This document shows positions 33,252 through 43,062 of a DNA stretch of 64,000 bases, piece by piece (positions within the stretch are counted from its first letter, which is position 1; every line of letters begins with the position of its first letter). The translations under genes and the position numbers were made by a program. The DNA is from JAHEFU01 sp020440645. Its GTDB lineage: Bacteria; 4484-113; JAFGCY01. The stretch covers positions 139,221 through 203,220 of the forward strand of contig JAGRNR010000001.1 in the NCBI GenBank assembly GCA_020440645.1. The letters are read 5' to 3'. The notes below the pieces were generated by a model that was given only the letters and a program-made list of their open reading frames with translations, made no database searches and was not told the origin of the DNA.

Positions 33252-34787
33252 ATGCGTGATTCCGGCAGGTACAGGCCATGGATCTGGCGACGGATACTGC
33301 TGTCGGCACTTATCAGCGCCATAGTTCCAGTGACAGTGATCGCTATCCTGCTGTTCACCTTGTCCGATAACGGCGCAGTCTTCACCACAGACCTCAGTAA
33401 CAACGTGCGCCAGGAGCTGCAGGACCAGTTCCTCCTGTCCACCGAAGCCCAGGCCGACCAGATCAGCCAGCGCCTCGTCAACATCGGCTACAACGTTGAG
33501 CTGCTGCGTGCATATGCCACGGACCTGCTGACATCACAGGATGCCTACGCACAGGACCCCTGGCATGATCCGGCCGGCGGCGATACTGAGCAGTCAGAGC
33601 AGTCCGCTGGCACAACTGAAGCGGAAACCGCAACGCCAGGCAAGCCAGGTACTGACGCGGTCAAGCCGGTGCAGTACCTTGAGAACCCAATTTATTACAG
33701 CCAGGGCAGCGATGGGGCAATCCGCAAGATCATTGATGACAACGGCTCCGTGCTGTTCTTCCGCAAGCCGGAAACCAACCGCGACTTCACACGCTATGAG
33801 CGTCAGAAGATGCAGGTTACAGCCAGGCTGGATTCCCTGCTGAAGGGACCGACTCGCTATGACCAGATGGTTTCGCATGCCTTCATCGTCACCTCAGACA
33901 GCATGCTGCGGGCGTATCCATTCATAGATGTGTCAGGCTGGCCGGCGGACAAGGACCTGACGAAACCGGCCATGTATGCATGGAGCCCGGAAAAGGCCAA
34001 TGACCGCGGACTGGTCTGGACCTCGCCCTATGTCAGCCACCTGTCAGGCGAATGGGTTGTGGCCTGCCTCGGCCAGGTTGCCATCGGCGAGGGGGCAACC
34101 CAGGTCGCCGTTGTCGGCTGCGAGGTTCGTGTCTCGCGGATGATGGATGAGCTGCTCAGCTTCAGCATCGGCCCGGGGGGCATCAGCTGGCTGCAACGAG
34201 CGGATGGCACCCTACTCAGCGCCCAGACCAGTGCGGTGGACTACCTGCGCGTGATTCCGATTGGCAATGCGGAACTTCCGTCCGAGAAGCATCCGGAGCA
34301 GGAAATCCGCGATGAAGCCAACATCGAGTCCCGTGGCAATGACGAGATGCGCAAGGTGCTTGGCGAAGTTGACAAGAGCCGCAGCAGCGGCCGCGTGCTG
34401 GATCCGCCCAGGGAAGGCCGCTACTTCGTGCTGACACCAGTGGAAGGACTGGACTGGCTGCTGGCCGGCACGATCCAGAGCCGCAGCATCGCCCTGACCA
34501 ACCGCCAGAAGGATGAGCAGCTGGCAGTTTCGCAGCAGAAGTTCCTGATCGCCGGTGTCGGACTGGTCATCGGCCTGCTGATCGCCTTCCTGATGGCGAG
34601 CCTCGAGGGCCGCCGCATCCTGTCACCGATCCGCATCATGATCAGCAAGCTGCAGGACTTCCGCCGCAGTGGCGGGACAATCACCGTGGCAATTGCCGAT
34701 GAGGGCGAAATCGGTGAACTTGCCAACTCCGTCCAGGAAGTGGTTGACCGCTATTCGCAGGAAGCGACCGGCGACACTGCTGACTAG
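33252..34787 (+). CDS. Membrane sensor with Cache-like domain and terminal HAMP, no output domain
   Basis: 511 residues from ATG 33252; an upstream in-frame TTG would add a non-membrane tail. A signal anchor (about 15-37) is followed by a large periplasmic domain (38-430) with helix-first double-Cache features: a long coiled helix (QADQISQRLVNIGYNVELL), a Ser/Thr/Glu/Pro-rich insertion near 110-140 and a late PVEGLDWLLAGTI strand. A second membrane helix (about 438-462) leads to a HAMP-like segment (SPIRIMISKLQDFRRS...EIGELANSVQEVVDRY). The protein ends there, without a kinase, GGDEF or MCP domain. It may act through a partner or as a membrane scaffold. Its stop shares CTAG with the convergent gene. 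Confidence 0.72.
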   Translation: MRDSGRYRPWIWRRILLSALISAIVPVTVIAILLFTLSDNGAVFTTDLSNNVRQELQDQFLLSTEAQADQISQRLVNIGYNVELLRAYATDLLTSQDAYAQDPWHDPAGGDTEQSEQSAGTTEAETATPGKPGTDAVKPVQYLENPIYYSQGSDGAIRKIIDDNGSVLFFRKPETNRDFTRYERQKMQVTARLDSLLKGPTRYDQMVSHAFIVTSDSMLRAYPFIDVSGWPADKDLTKPAMYAWSPEKANDRGLVWTSPYVSHLSGEWVVACLGQVAIGEGATQVAVVGCEVRVSRMMDELLSFSIGPGGISWLQRADGTLLSAQTSAVDYLRVIPIGNAELPSEKHPEQEIRDEANIESRGNDEMRKVLGEVDKSRSSGRVLDPPREGRYFVLTPVEGLDWLLAGTIQSRSIALTNRQKDEQLAVSQQKFLIAGVGLVIGLLIAFLMASLEGRRILSPIRIMISKLQDFRRSGGTITVAIADEGEIGELANSVQEVVDRYSQEATGDTAD

Positions 34788-36103
34788 GGCAACAGGATAT
34801 CGATCACGGTCCGGCGAGCCGGCACAGGCTCTCCGTCATTGATATGGATCGCCTCACGGAGGTTCGCAAGGATTTCGTCCCGTTCTTCGAACTGTTCGTT
34901 GCCGATGAAGAAGCGTACCAGTTCATCACCGGCTTCCACGCGGTCCCCGATCGAAACATCGCAAAGCAGTCCCGAATCCGGCACGATGACATCGTCCTTC
35001 TCAAGCCTTCCGGCACCACAGCGCCGTGCTGCATTGCCGATTTCCGCACAGTCCATCCCTTCTATTACACCTGGCTTATCCGCTTTCAGGGACACCTGCT
35101 GCACACCCTGCAGTTCCGACTCATCTGCCGGTAGGCGGCTGAGCTGCCCCCCCTGTGCGCGGACCCACTCCCGGAACTTGCTCTTCACATCACCGTTGTC
35201 AATCAAGCCATGCAGGTATTCGCCCGCGGTTTCAGGATCACCGAACATTCCCGTCAGCACCAGTTCCACACTGCCCAGTGCCACGATCACTTCCCGCAGA
35301 TCGGGATAGTCCGGCGAACCCTCAAGCAGACGCAGGATCTCCAGCACCTCGATCCGGTTGCCGACAGCCCGTCCGAGGGGTTGGTCCATGTCCGTGATCA
35401 CACAGGCCACCTTCCGGCCCAGCGGGGTCCCGATGTCCATCGCCAGCCGGGCAAAGGCGCGGGCCTCCTGTTCGTCGAGGAAGAATGCACCGCTGCCACA
35501 CTTTACGTCGAGCACGATGTGCGGTGCCCCGGCTGCAATCTTCTTGCTCATCACACTGGCTGCCACCAGCCCCAGTTCGCGCACGTTGTCAGTAGCGTCC
35601 CGCATTGCATAGAAGATCTTGTCCGCCGGTACCATGTGCGCCGTCTGCCCCGCAATCGCACAGCCCACGGTGGACAGGATGCTGCGGAATTCATCCATTC
35701 CAAGCGCTGTACGGAATCCGGGAATGCTCTCCAGCTTGTCGATCGTCCCGCCGGTATGCCCCAGTCCGCGGCCGCTCATCTTGGGCATTGCCAGTCCGGC
35801 ACTGGCCACTAGCGGTGCCAGCCCGAGTGTGACCTTGTCCCCCACTCCACCGGTGCTGTGCTTGTCCACCACGGGACGTCCTATCCCCTCCCAGCTGAGG
35901 CTGTCCCCGCTGGCGACGAATGAACGGGTCATGGAAACCGTTTCCGGTCCCGTCAGCTTTTCATAACACATCACCGTCAGCATGGTCGCCAGCTGGTAAT
36001 CCGGGACTTCTCCGTCCACGACCGCCGATACAAGCCACTGCATCTGTTCATCACTGAGCGGTTCCCCCGACTTGCGCTGCTGGATCAGGCTGAGGATGTG
36101 CAT
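34784..36103 (-). CDS. deoA: Pyrimidine-nucleoside/thymidine phosphorylase
   Basis: 439 residues from ATG 36103, which has AAGGGA six nt upstream. An ATG nine codons earlier lacks a site and would overlap the divergent promoter. It phosphorolyses thymidine and/or uridine to base plus pentose-1-phosphate. The family signature VDKHSTGGVGDKVTLGLAPLVASAGLAMPKMSGRGLGHTGGT lies near residues 75-115, and the helical lid domain and C-terminal barrel (VSIGDRVEAGDELVRFF) are complete. I cannot separate DeoA from Pdp specificity by eye. It is a single gene, convergent with the sensor and divergent from the asparaginase gene. Confidence 0.93.
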   Translation of the reverse strand: MHILSLIQQRKSGEPLSDEQMQWLVSAVVDGEVPDYQLATMLTVMCYEKLTGPETVSMTRSFVASGDSLSWEGIGRPVVDKHSTGGVGDKVTLGLAPLVASAGLAMPKMSGRGLGHTGGTIDKLESIPGFRTALGMDEFRSILSTVGCAIAGQTAHMVPADKIFYAMRDATDNVRELGLVAASVMSKKIAAGAPHIVLDVKCGSGAFFLDEQEARAFARLAMDIGTPLGRKVACVITDMDQPLGRAVGNRIEVLEILRLLEGSPDYPDLREVIVALGSVELVLTGMFGDPETAGEYLHGLIDNGDVKSKFREWVRAQGGQLSRLPADESELQGVQQVSLKADKPGVIEGMDCAEIGNAARRCGAGRLEKDDVIVPDSGLLCDVSIGDRVEAGDELVRFFIGNEQFEERDEILANLREAIHINDGEPVPARRTVIDILLP

Positions 36104-36134
36104 TTCTCGTCCCTTGGGCCACCGTGGCATGCCC

Positions 36135-36140
36135 TAAAAT
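36135..36140 (+). promoter_or_regulatory. -10 element of the asparaginase gene (leaderless type)
   Basis: TAAAAT, 6 nt before ATG 36147. It drives the three-gene unit that follows. Confidence 0.55.
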
Positions 36141-36146
36141 CTGGCA

Positions 36147-37085
36147 ATGAGTGACGCCAAGATCATAGTGCACGGAGGCGCTGGCACCATCCGTCCGAGG
36201 CTGTGGGCCGCATACCGCGATGGCGCGCACGTGGCGGCCTGCATCGGGCAGCAGGTGCTCAACCGCGGGGGTTCGGCCCTCGAGGCAGTGATTGAAGCGG
36301 TGGTGAACATGGAGGATAACCCCGTGTTCAACTGCGGCACAGGCTCCTGCCTGACACTGGACGGCCGGGTGGAGTGCGATGCCTTCGTGATGACAAATGA
36401 CATGCGCATCGGCGCGGTGTCCATCGTCACAAATGTTAAGAACCCCGTGCGGCTGGCCCGCATCGTGATGGACCACACCGTGCACCACGTGATCGCCGGG
36501 GATTCCACCAATCGCCTCGCTGATGCACACGGAATCGAGAAGATTGACCCGCACGCCCTCATCGTCGACCGCCGCCGCCGGCGTTGGCAGGAGATGATGG
36601 ACCGCGGCCTTGAATTCATGGTCGACCCGGAGCTGGAAGCGAGCGATGACCCAGCTGACCTGACTGACGAGGACGCAATGGATACCGTCGGCGCCTGCGC
36701 GGTGGACAAGGAAGGCAATGTGGCGGTCGCCGGCAGCACTGGCGGCATCATGCTCAAGTATCCTGGCCGGATCGGTGACACGCCGATGCCGGGAGCTGGC
36801 AACTACGCCGGTCCTGCCGGAGCGGTGGCCTGTACCGGGCATGGAGAGGCGATCATGCGCGTCTGCCTGGCCAAGTACTGCTACGACCTGCTGGAACAGG
36901 GAGTTCCGGTCGCCGAAGCAGCCAGCCGCAGCATCGCACACCTGACTGACAAGGTGAATGGCTTCGCCGGACTGATTGCAATCGACTCCGCTGGCAACCG
37001 GGCCTGGGCCACCAGCACACCAAACATACCGGTCGGAGTGGCCGAAGGAGCTGTTGACATCAGCAACGGCCAGCAACCTGCTTAG
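36147..37085 (+). CDS. Ntn-type isoaspartyl peptidase / L-asparaginase
   Basis: 312 residues, an N-terminal-nucleophile hydrolase. Autocleavage is expected before Thr180 in AMDTVGACAVD, giving alpha and beta chains. The family blocks IIVHGGAGTI (residue 6 on), GSTGG, PGRIGDTPMPGAGNYA and CTGHGEAIMR are all present. Members cleave isoaspartyl dipeptides, L-asparagine or the GlcNAc-Asn bond of glycoproteins. The last activity is worth considering because the next genes encode DUF4127 and an FAD oxidoreductase of a type seen in glycan-breakdown loci, but this is inference. It lacks a signal peptide. The next gene begins 9 nt downstream. Confidence 0.92.
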   Translation: MSDAKIIVHGGAGTIRPRLWAAYRDGAHVAACIGQQVLNRGGSALEAVIEAVVNMEDNPVFNCGTGSCLTLDGRVECDAFVMTNDMRIGAVSIVTNVKNPVRLARIVMDHTVHHVIAGDSTNRLADAHGIEKIDPHALIVDRRRRRWQEMMDRGLEFMVDPELEASDDPADLTDEDAMDTVGACAVDKEGNVAVAGSTGGIMLKYPGRIGDTPMPGAGNYAGPAGAVACTGHGEAIMRVCLAKYCYDLLEQGVPVAEAASRSIAHLTDKVNGFAGLIAIDSAGNRAWATSTPNIPVGVAEGAVDISNGQQPA

Positions 37086-37094
37086 GGCAAAACA

Positions 37095-38597
37095 ATGAAG
37101 ATCCTGCTCGTACCGCTAGACAGCCGACCTTCCAACACGCAGTTTCCCCTGCGACTGGCTGACATCGGCGGCTTCGAACTGCTGATGCCATCGCGCACAA
37201 GCCTCGGTGGATTGCACAGCGGTGCTGACGGGATCGAACTTGCCCGCTTTATCGCTGCCAATGCAGGCAACTGCGATGCCGTGGTGTTTTCCTGGGATGC
37301 CCTGCTGTACGGTGGCCTGATCCAGAGCCGCCAGCCCGAGAGGAGCTTCAACGGGGTCGAGGAGATCCGCAGCATCCTTTCCACCGTTGACTGGCAGAAG
37401 GTGCGCGGCTACAGCTATGCCACCCTGCCCCGGCTCGGCATATCCGTTGCCAGCTCCGAGCAGTACGCAACCCATGAAACGGTGCGAGAGTACTTCATCC
37501 TCGCGGAGAGCGGTGGCAATGATGCCGGCGCGGACAAGCGGCTAGCTGAATTGATGGACGAGCTCGGCACTGACTCAGCTGATTCCCTGCTGCGCTGGCG
37601 CCGCCGCAACAGTGGCAACGTCGCTGAAGCGATGGCAGCCGCAGCCGGACTCGGAATGCGGCACCTGCATGTAGCCATAGAAGACAACGCCCGCCAGGGC
37701 CCGCACCTGCGTGAGGAACGGGAACTGAAGGAGCATTCGCTGAAGCTTGCCGCAGACGGCACGCCAACCAGCTTCTCCTTCTTTGACGGGGCGGATGAAT
37801 GCGCCTGCATGCTGCTTGCCAAGGCTGCCAGTGAACTGTCCGGCAACAAGGTCAATCAGCTGCAGCTAACGGTCCATCCCAAGGTACCGGGAGCTGACCA
37901 GTACTTCGGCCTTTATGAGTCTCGCAGCCTAGGGGACGGACTGGTGGCGCTGGGCCAGCTGCTGCATACGGAATATGTCTACGAAGACGCCCCGCTGCAC
38001 TGGCTGGTGATCCACGGGGTCCAGCCACAACCCGACTACTTCCTCACTCCGAAGAACAAATACCGTGACAACCCATTCCTGTTGCCGAAGCAGATCGTCG
38101 GCAAGGCACCACTGTTCATCACTGACCTCGCCTACTGCAACGGCAGCAACCCGCTGATCAGCCAGCACATCTCTCGCATGCCGGACTGCTGGATCAACGG
38201 TCTGGTCGGTTTCAACACGAATTTCAACAGCCTTGGTGTCAGTGCGGCCACGCTCAAGCTGATGCAGCTCGGGCAGAACAACCTGGCGGAGCGCCGTTTC
38301 CTGCTGGAACGCCTGGCTGACGACGTGGTCTACCAGAGCATGGGCCGCGCACAGGTGATCCGCTACCTGATGAAGCAGGAGCTGGATGTGCTGAACTTCA
38401 GCAGTGCCCATATGCTGCAGAAGCAGGAATGCCTCAACATTGCTCGTCGTACCTGGCTGGACTGGATCGAGGGACCTGGTATTCCAGTACTGGAGCGCAG
38501 CCGCATCAGTGCCAGGGCCGCACATGCAGTTCAGTTCAGCTTTCCCTGGGAGCGCACCTTCGAAATCGAGGCCAGTGCTCCCGAGGTGGTCACGTGA
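37095..38597 (+). CDS. DUF4127 family protein
   Basis: 500 residues, cytoplasmic, recognisable from the family pattern: an opening ILLVPLDSRPSNTQFP, VVFSWDALLYGGLIQSR near residue 70, RGYSYATLPRLGI, and ITDLAYCNGSNP near 350. The biochemical function is not established. It is flanked by an Ntn-asparaginase (9 nt upstream) and an FAD oxidoreductase whose GTG start overlaps its stop, so the three are one transcript. AGGG lies eight nt before the ATG. A metabolic role in processing an amino-sugar or amide substrate fits the neighbours but is unproven. Confidence 0.82.
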   Translation: MKILLVPLDSRPSNTQFPLRLADIGGFELLMPSRTSLGGLHSGADGIELARFIAANAGNCDAVVFSWDALLYGGLIQSRQPERSFNGVEEIRSILSTVDWQKVRGYSYATLPRLGISVASSEQYATHETVREYFILAESGGNDAGADKRLAELMDELGTDSADSLLRWRRRNSGNVAEAMAAAAGLGMRHLHVAIEDNARQGPHLREERELKEHSLKLAADGTPTSFSFFDGADECACMLLAKAASELSGNKVNQLQLTVHPKVPGADQYFGLYESRSLGDGLVALGQLLHTEYVYEDAPLHWLVIHGVQPQPDYFLTPKNKYRDNPFLLPKQIVGKAPLFITDLAYCNGSNPLISQHISRMPDCWINGLVGFNTNFNSLGVSAATLKLMQLGQNNLAERRFLLERLADDVVYQSMGRAQVIRYLMKQELDVLNFSSAHMLQKQECLNIARRTWLDWIEGPGIPVLERSRISARAAHAVQFSFPWERTFEIEASAPEVVT

Positions 38598-39871
38598 GCT
38601 CTAAAGACATACTCGACTACTCCGACTTGATTGATGTGCTCATTGTCGGAGCCGGCATGGCGGGCTGCAGCGCGGCTATCGCGGCGAAACGCACCGGAGC
38701 ACGCGTACTGCTGATTGAGAAGAGCAACTACCCCGGTGGCAATGCCACACGTGCGATGGTCGCCCCCTGGCAGAGCTACCATGCCTGTGTTGCCAACCTG
38801 GACGGCAGCCTGCCGCAGCAGGTAATCGGTGGAATCGCCCAGGAGTTCGTGGATGATCTGGTCTCCATCGGTGCGAGCACCGGACATCTGGTTGACCCGA
38901 TCGGCTTTGCGGGCAGCATCACCCCGGTAGACCCGGATCGCCTGAAACTCTACCTCGTTGAGAAGCTTGAGGCTGAAGGTGTGCCGCTGGCACTCGGCAC
39001 CGAGTACAACCCTGCGTTCTCCAAGACAGCCCGGCAGATTGTCGACGCCACTGGCAATGCCTCAGCGACACGCGGGCTGGGTGCGGAGTACATCACGCCG
39101 GGAAATCCACAGCCGATGACCTGGATGTTCACCATGACCGGCGTTGACTGTTCCGCAGTGCGTGATTACCAGCTTGAGCATCCAGACCAGTTCGTACTAC
39201 ATCCGGCATTTGAGAAGCTCCCCGCGCAGCACATCGCTGTCAGCGGCTTCTTTGATCTTGTGCGGGACGCCACTGCGCGCGGTGCATGGACCCTGCCCCG
39301 CGACCGGCTGCTGTTCTTCAGCACTCCCAATCCTGGAGAGGTGCTGATCAATACGACGCGGGTGCCCGCAGATCATCACTACCCGCATGCAGAAGGCCTG
39401 CGCCAGATCAATGAGCTTTCGCGGTTCATACCGGAACATGTGCCCGGATTTGCCAAAGCACGGCTTGGCAGGATCGCTGACCAGATTGGACAGCGTGAGA
39501 GTTTTCGCCTTGAAGGCCAGGCTCGCCTCACGGTCCGGGAAATCACGGAAGGAAGCAGCTTTCCTGATGCGATTGCACGTGGCTGTTATCCCGTCGATAT
39601 ACATGGCGCCAGCAGTTCCGTACTGGAAACAGATGAAGTCGGTGGGCATGGATGGTATGACATACCTCTCGGTGCGATCCTGTCCCGGGACAATGGAAAC
39701 CTGCTTGCAGCGGGCCGCTGCATCAGTGCTGATCGCGAGGGCTTTGCCAGCGCGCGGGTGCTGCCGATTGCGATGGCGACCGGCCAGGCTGCGGGCATGG
39801 TTGCCGCATGGCGTGCACTTGGAGAGAAAGTTGATACATCAGCTTGCCTTTCACTTGTTTCGCTGGTATAA
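38594..39871 (+). CDS. FAD-dependent oxidoreductase
   Basis: 425 residues from GTG 38594, which overlaps the DUF4127 stop (GTGA) with GAGGTG upstream; longer starts would lie deep in the previous gene. The Rossmann motif DVLIVGAGMAGCSAAIAAKRTGARVLLIEK begins near residue 13 and is followed by GGNATRAMVAPW. The C-terminal FAD block GNLLAAGRCISADREGFASARVLPIAMATGQAAG lies near 375-410. This is the FAD-oxidoreductase group (PF12831-like) that oxidises small metabolites; the substrate is unknown. It is the last gene of the unit, and a hairpin lies 6 nt after the stop. Confidence 0.87.
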   Translation: MSSKDILDYSDLIDVLIVGAGMAGCSAAIAAKRTGARVLLIEKSNYPGGNATRAMVAPWQSYHACVANLDGSLPQQVIGGIAQEFVDDLVSIGASTGHLVDPIGFAGSITPVDPDRLKLYLVEKLEAEGVPLALGTEYNPAFSKTARQIVDATGNASATRGLGAEYITPGNPQPMTWMFTMTGVDCSAVRDYQLEHPDQFVLHPAFEKLPAQHIAVSGFFDLVRDATARGAWTLPRDRLLFFSTPNPGEVLINTTRVPADHHYPHAEGLRQINELSRFIPEHVPGFAKARLGRIADQIGQRESFRLEGQARLTVREITEGSSFPDAIARGCYPVDIHGASSSVLETDEVGGHGWYDIPLGAILSRDNGNLLAAGRCISADREGFASARVLPIAMATGQAAGMVAAWRALGEKVDTSACLSLVSLV

Positions 39872-39877
39872 AGTTCT

Positions 39878-39897
39878 GTCCCAAAGACATTTGGGAC
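39878..39897 (+). terminator. Hairpin after the FAD oxidoreductase gene
   Basis: GTCCCAAA-GACA-TTTGGGAC, a perfect 8-bp stem 6 nt past the stop. The following TGGTTAAATG is only partly T-rich. Confidence 0.5.
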
Positions 39898-40100
39898 TGG
39901 TTAAATGGGATTAATGAACAATCGAAAATCTCCTGGGTAGGGTTGAAGCACTGGGTCACAGTCTCCTGTCTTATACAGACACTATGAACCCCAGCAAGAT
40001 TTTCCGGTGGGTCGCATTGAATTCGTAGAAGAGGAATCGCGTCACGTTCGTGCGCGCGTATTCACATCTAAACCTGCAACTGCAGGACGGAGGAGATAGA
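39898..40100 (+). promoter_or_regulatory. rpoD upstream region
   Basis: About 200 nt without a gene. It holds an inverted repeat TGTCT-TATAC-AGACA (39967-39981) that contains a possible -10 TATACA, and ends in GGAGGAGATAGA before the TTG start. No conserved -35 is evident. A leader of roughly 110-120 nt is possible. Confidence 0.35.
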
Positions 40101-41288
<1,188 letters not shown>

Positions 41289-41308
41289 GAATCACATCCG
41301 ACCAACAC

Positions 41309-41339
41309 GGCCGTCCCCATGGGGGCGGCCATTTTTTTT
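41309..41339 (+). terminator. Intrinsic terminator of rpoD
   Basis: GGCCGTCCCC-AT-GGGGGCGGCC, a 10-bp stem with one G-U pair, is followed by A and T8. This is the clearest rho-independent terminator in the window. Confidence 0.92.
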
Positions 41340-41343
41340 GAGC

Positions 41344-41349
41344 TAGAAT
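41344..41349 (+). promoter_or_regulatory. -10 element of the P-loop kinase gene (leaderless type)
   Basis: TAGAAT preceded by GC, 7 nt before TTG 41357. It lies directly after the rpoD terminator. Confidence 0.5.
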
Positions 41350-41356
41350 CAGAGCC

Positions 41357-41881
41357 TTGAGCGGACGGTCAAACCCCCGGCATAACATCACCTTCTGCGG
41401 CTTCCATGCAACCGGCAAGAGCTCCGTGGCGCATGTGGTCGCCAGGCGCATGCGCCGGCAGCTGGCTGATTTTTCCGATGAGGTGGAACGACGCAGCCGG
41501 CTGAACCTCTACACCATTGCCAGGATCGGCCGTAAGCCTGAACAGGAGGATGTGGAAACAAAACTGATCTCTGACTTGTCCTACAGGCGGGAGACGGTAG
41601 TTGCACTGGATTGCGCCAGTGAGCTGTACCAGGAGGCGGTCGAGGCGATGGCCGAGGTTTCATACCTCGTGTTGCTGGATCCGCCATTTGAGGCTGTCTG
41701 GCAGCGCATGCAGTTCGACCCCCGCTACCGGGCGCAATGTGAGCGCCTCGGGAGGACAGGAATGTACGAGAATTGGCAGTCACAGGCCTTCACACGGGAC
41801 AGTGCCGACCTTGTCATCACTGATGGCAGCCTCTCCATCCTCGATGCATCACGGCTCGTGCTGCACTGCTTCTTCACATGA
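41357..41881 (+). CDS. Shikimate-kinase-like P-loop kinase
   Basis: 174 residues. The Walker A is GFHATGKSSVA near residue 15, followed by FSDEVERRSRLNLYTIA in the place of the shikimate-binding segment. An ELYQEAVEAM stretch, VLLDPPFEAVWQRM (lid region) and an ADLVITDGSLS C-terminus match the shikimate/gluconate kinase fold. Some aroK substrate residues (the RGG motif) are not seen, so a different small substrate is possible. The start is TTG with a leaderless -10 upstream. The stop overlaps the next ATG (ATGA), tying it to the membrane protein gene. Confidence 0.72.
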   Translation: MSGRSNPRHNITFCGFHATGKSSVAHVVARRMRRQLADFSDEVERRSRLNLYTIARIGRKPEQEDVETKLISDLSYRRETVVALDCASELYQEAVEAMAEVSYLVLLDPPFEAVWQRMQFDPRYRAQCERLGRTGMYENWQSQAFTRDSADLVITDGSLSILDASRLVLHCFFT

Positions 41882-43062
41882 ACTACGAGCTGCCTGAAAG
41901 CTTCTACAGCGAGCGCAAGCGCCGCAGCCTGAACCTGCGACGGCTGCGGGTCTGGTCCATCCTCGTTCTTCTGTTCTGCGTTGCCAACCTGTTCACTCCC
42001 TATGGACTGATCAGGCGCAACCGCATCTCCGCTGAATTCCCCAACAGTGAGTTCGGCATCCAGCGGGCCTACATCACTGAGGGACGGGAACTGGTACTTG
42101 AGCGCAGGGGTTACGTGGACAGGATGTCAAAGTACGGCTATGACCGCGAGCTTGAACTGTCCGCGTACCGCGAGCACGACTTCTTCAGCGGTGTTCACGT
42201 TGACAGCAATCCCTCGATCTCTTCGCAGTACCGCACCATCGGCGTGGTGCTGGACATCAAGCCCGGCCTGCTGACACTGGAAAAGATCCGCCACTCCTCT
42301 CATCGCCTGCGCGGCAAGCAGCCAGCGAATGACAGGACCGATACCGGTGTGGTCCTGAATGAGTCGGGCGAGGCCGATATCCGCAGCCTAAAGGAAACTC
42401 ACTACGAGGAGCCCCCAATTGACAACCTGCAGCTGCGCTTCATTTCCGAGGATGCCCCGGACCCGATTGTGCTGCTGCCCGGCCACCAGTACCTGCCCTT
42501 CAAGGATGCGCACTGCTATACGGATGAGCTGCTCGGCGAGCAGTACCAATCAGGAACGCTCTACATCACTACGGATGCCCAGCGCTACCTGCACCGCATC
42601 GAGATCCATGCCGGACAGGATGAGGATAAGCGGGCCATGCGGCTTGTGACCGTCAGTCTGGCTGACTTAGCACTGGAGCGCCACTTTGACAGCAGCCTGC
42701 TGCATGACCCGGACCGGCCAGAGCTGATACTGCTCAATTCAGATGGTGGCTACTACCGTTTCGATGACCAGTCCCTGGCCCTGCTGGAATCAGGTCTGCT
42801 GGAGGGAAACTGGCAACGTGAATATGCCTCCCTGTTCCAGTCGACAGGCTTCTACAGCGAGGACTTCGGCATTCCGCTCAACCGTGTGCAGGCCTTCCGT
42901 ATCTATCGCGTGCTGGCGGTACTGCTGCTGCTTTCACTGATCCTGCTGATACTGGGCTATATGCCCGGTACAGGTCCGGACGCCTCCGATGAGCAGGAAT
43001 CGGACAATCCTGACAATACATCTGCAGAACCGGAAATCACTGTTTCTCAGCTACGCCTGTAA
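41878..43062 (+). CDS. Bitopic membrane protein, unknown function
   Basis: 394 residues. A basic N-terminus is followed by one membrane helix (about 24-45), a periplasmic region of about 300 residues with no recognised domain, and a second helix near 344-364. An acidic cytoplasmic tail (DASDEQESDNPDNT) ends the protein. Short beta-type segments alternate with charged loops, and no catalytic motif is evident. Its ATG overlaps the stop of the P-loop kinase gene, so the two may act together. Its 3' end overlaps the convergent cyclase gene by 26 nt. Confidence 0.62.
   Translation: MNYELPESFYSERKRRSLNLRRLRVWSILVLLFCVANLFTPYGLIRRNRISAEFPNSEFGIQRAYITEGRELVLERRGYVDRMSKYGYDRELELSAYREHDFFSGVHVDSNPSISSQYRTIGVVLDIKPGLLTLEKIRHSSHRLRGKQPANDRTDTGVVLNESGEADIRSLKETHYEEPPIDNLQLRFISEDAPDPIVLLPGHQYLPFKDAHCYTDELLGEQYQSGTLYITTDAQRYLHRIEIHAGQDEDKRAMRLVTVSLADLALERHFDSSLLHDPDRPELILLNSDGGYYRFDDQSLALLESGLLEGNWQREYASLFQSTGFYSEDFGIPLNRVQAFRIYRVLAVLLLLSLILLILGYMPGTGPDASDEQESDNPDNTSAEPEITVSQLRL

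Noticed and set aside
39967..39985. CTGTCTTATACAGACA resembling a transposase mosaic end used in sequencing adapters
   Set aside because: The mosaic end has CTGTCTCTTATACACATCT; this copy lacks two bases and continues as a symmetric repeat inside contiguous sequence, so adapter contamination is unlikely.
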